Shown one piece after another: positions 5,313 to 5,424 of a DNA stretch of 5,424 nucleotides. Numbering within the stretch: position 1 is the first letter of the stretch; each line of letters opens with the position of its first letter. The stretch lies in assembly GCA_003662985.1 (NCBI GenBank), contig QMZD01000142.1, forward strand, positions 1 through 5,424. Direction: 5' to 3'. The notes below the pieces were generated by a model that searched no databases, had not been told where the DNA came from, and saw only the letters and a program-made list of their open reading frames with translations. A program made the translations under genes and the position numbers. The stretch is from Archaeoglobales archaeon. Its GTDB lineage: Archaea; Halobacteriota; Archaeoglobi; Archaeoglobales; Archaeoglobaceae.

Positions 5313-5413
5313 GCCGGGGTGGCAGAGAGGCACTGCGGTGGACTCGAGACCGCTAACGCGGTGGGAAATCCACTGCCCGCAAGGGCACCTGGGTTCAAGT
5401 CCCAGCCCCGGCG
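5313..5413 (+). tRNA. tRNA-Ser, anticodon CGA, with a 19-nt intron
   Basis: Decodes UCG. Seen: acceptor GCCGGGG (5313-5319) pairs fully with CCCCGGC (5406-5412), discriminator G5413. D stem GCAG/CTGC (5322-5325 with 5333-5336), with GG at 5329-5330. Anticodon stem GTGGA/TCCAC (5338-5342 with 5369-5373) pairs fully only if an insertion is removed. The loop is CTCGAG plus A5368, anticodon CGA at 5345-5347. The long variable arm typical of serine is TGCCC-GCAA-GGGCA (5374-5387). T stem CTGGG/CCCAG with loop TTCAAGT (5394-5400), giving A57 and A58. Mature exons 5313-5348 and 5368-5413 total 82 nt. CCA is not encoded (GTCC follows), so it must be added. It lies divergent from nac. Confidence 0.95.
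5349..5367 (+). other. tRNA intron with a bulge-helix-bulge, at the canonical 37/38 site
   Basis: Seen: ACCGCTAACGCGGTGGGAA. The outer helix is the anticodon stem. The central helix is four pairs, CTCG (5343-5346) with TGGG (5362-5365), two of them G-T. The inner helix is CCGC/GCGG (5350-5353 with 5358-5361) closed by a TAAC loop. Bulges are AGA (5347-5349) and AAA (5366-5368), three bases each. Cutting after the second base of each bulge, as the archaeal splicing endonuclease does, removes exactly this segment and restores a seven-base anticodon loop. Confidence 0.9.
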
Positions 5414-5424
5414 TCCTTAAAAAA

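Noticed and set aside
5335..5353. Alternative anticodon hairpin GCGGT/ACCGC with a nine-base loop
   Set aside because: It would take bases from the D stem, leave a nine-base loop and leave TCCAC unpaired. The intron model gives perfect stems and a standard loop.
5174..5398. Minus-strand frame of 74 codons over the nac upstream region and the tRNA
   Set aside because: Most of it is the complement of the tRNA-Ser gene, which is well supported by structure.
1..5424. CRISPR array, insertion sequence or toxin-antitoxin pair
   Set aside because: No regularly spaced repeats, transposase motifs or paired small genes are visible; the repeats present are short and local.

Overview
This window most likely comes from a hyperthermophilic euryarchaeon of the Archaeoglobales type. 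The domain Archaea is well supported: there is an archaeal alpha-NAC homologue, an archaeal-type TrmI, a tRNA-Ser with a bulge-helix-bulge intron and no encoded CCA, mostly AGA/AGG arginine and ATA isoleucine codons, and TATA-type promoter candidates. The order is an inference from protein style only.

Layout. Positions 1-760 are a patchwork of gene pieces. A minus-strand membrane protein runs off the left edge. Head-to-head with it lies a plus-strand DUF4198-like piece that lacks its signal peptide and apparently its C-terminal part. Next comes the C-terminal tail of a class I SAM methyltransferase. Positions 757-3757 hold an iron-complex/cobalamin-type ABC importer operon on the plus strand: substrate-binding lipoprotein, FecCD/BtuC-type permease and ATPase. 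The lipoprotein gene carries two single-base frameshifts and the permease gene three, so both read as pseudogenes, while the ATPase is intact. A 145-base AT-rich convergent gap follows. On the minus strand are tRNA m1A methyltransferase (trmI, 3903-4691) and, upstream of it, the nascent-polypeptide-associated complex protein (nac, 4814-5149). Divergent from nac is a plus-strand tRNA-Ser(CGA) gene (5313-5413) with a 19-nt intron.

How the parts fit. The left half looks like an accessory metal- or tetrapyrrole-uptake locus in decay. The right half is an intact translation neighbourhood: a ribosome-associated nascent-chain factor, a T-loop tRNA methyltransferase, and a tRNA that carries the A57-A58 sequence this enzyme family modifies.

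I did not find a convincing undescribed system. The items most worth checking are the cluster of frameshifts confined to the transporter, the compact BHB intron, a perfect 13-bp inverted repeat inside the methyltransferase remnant, and a run of five CTAG tetranucleotides between the lipoprotein and permease genes.
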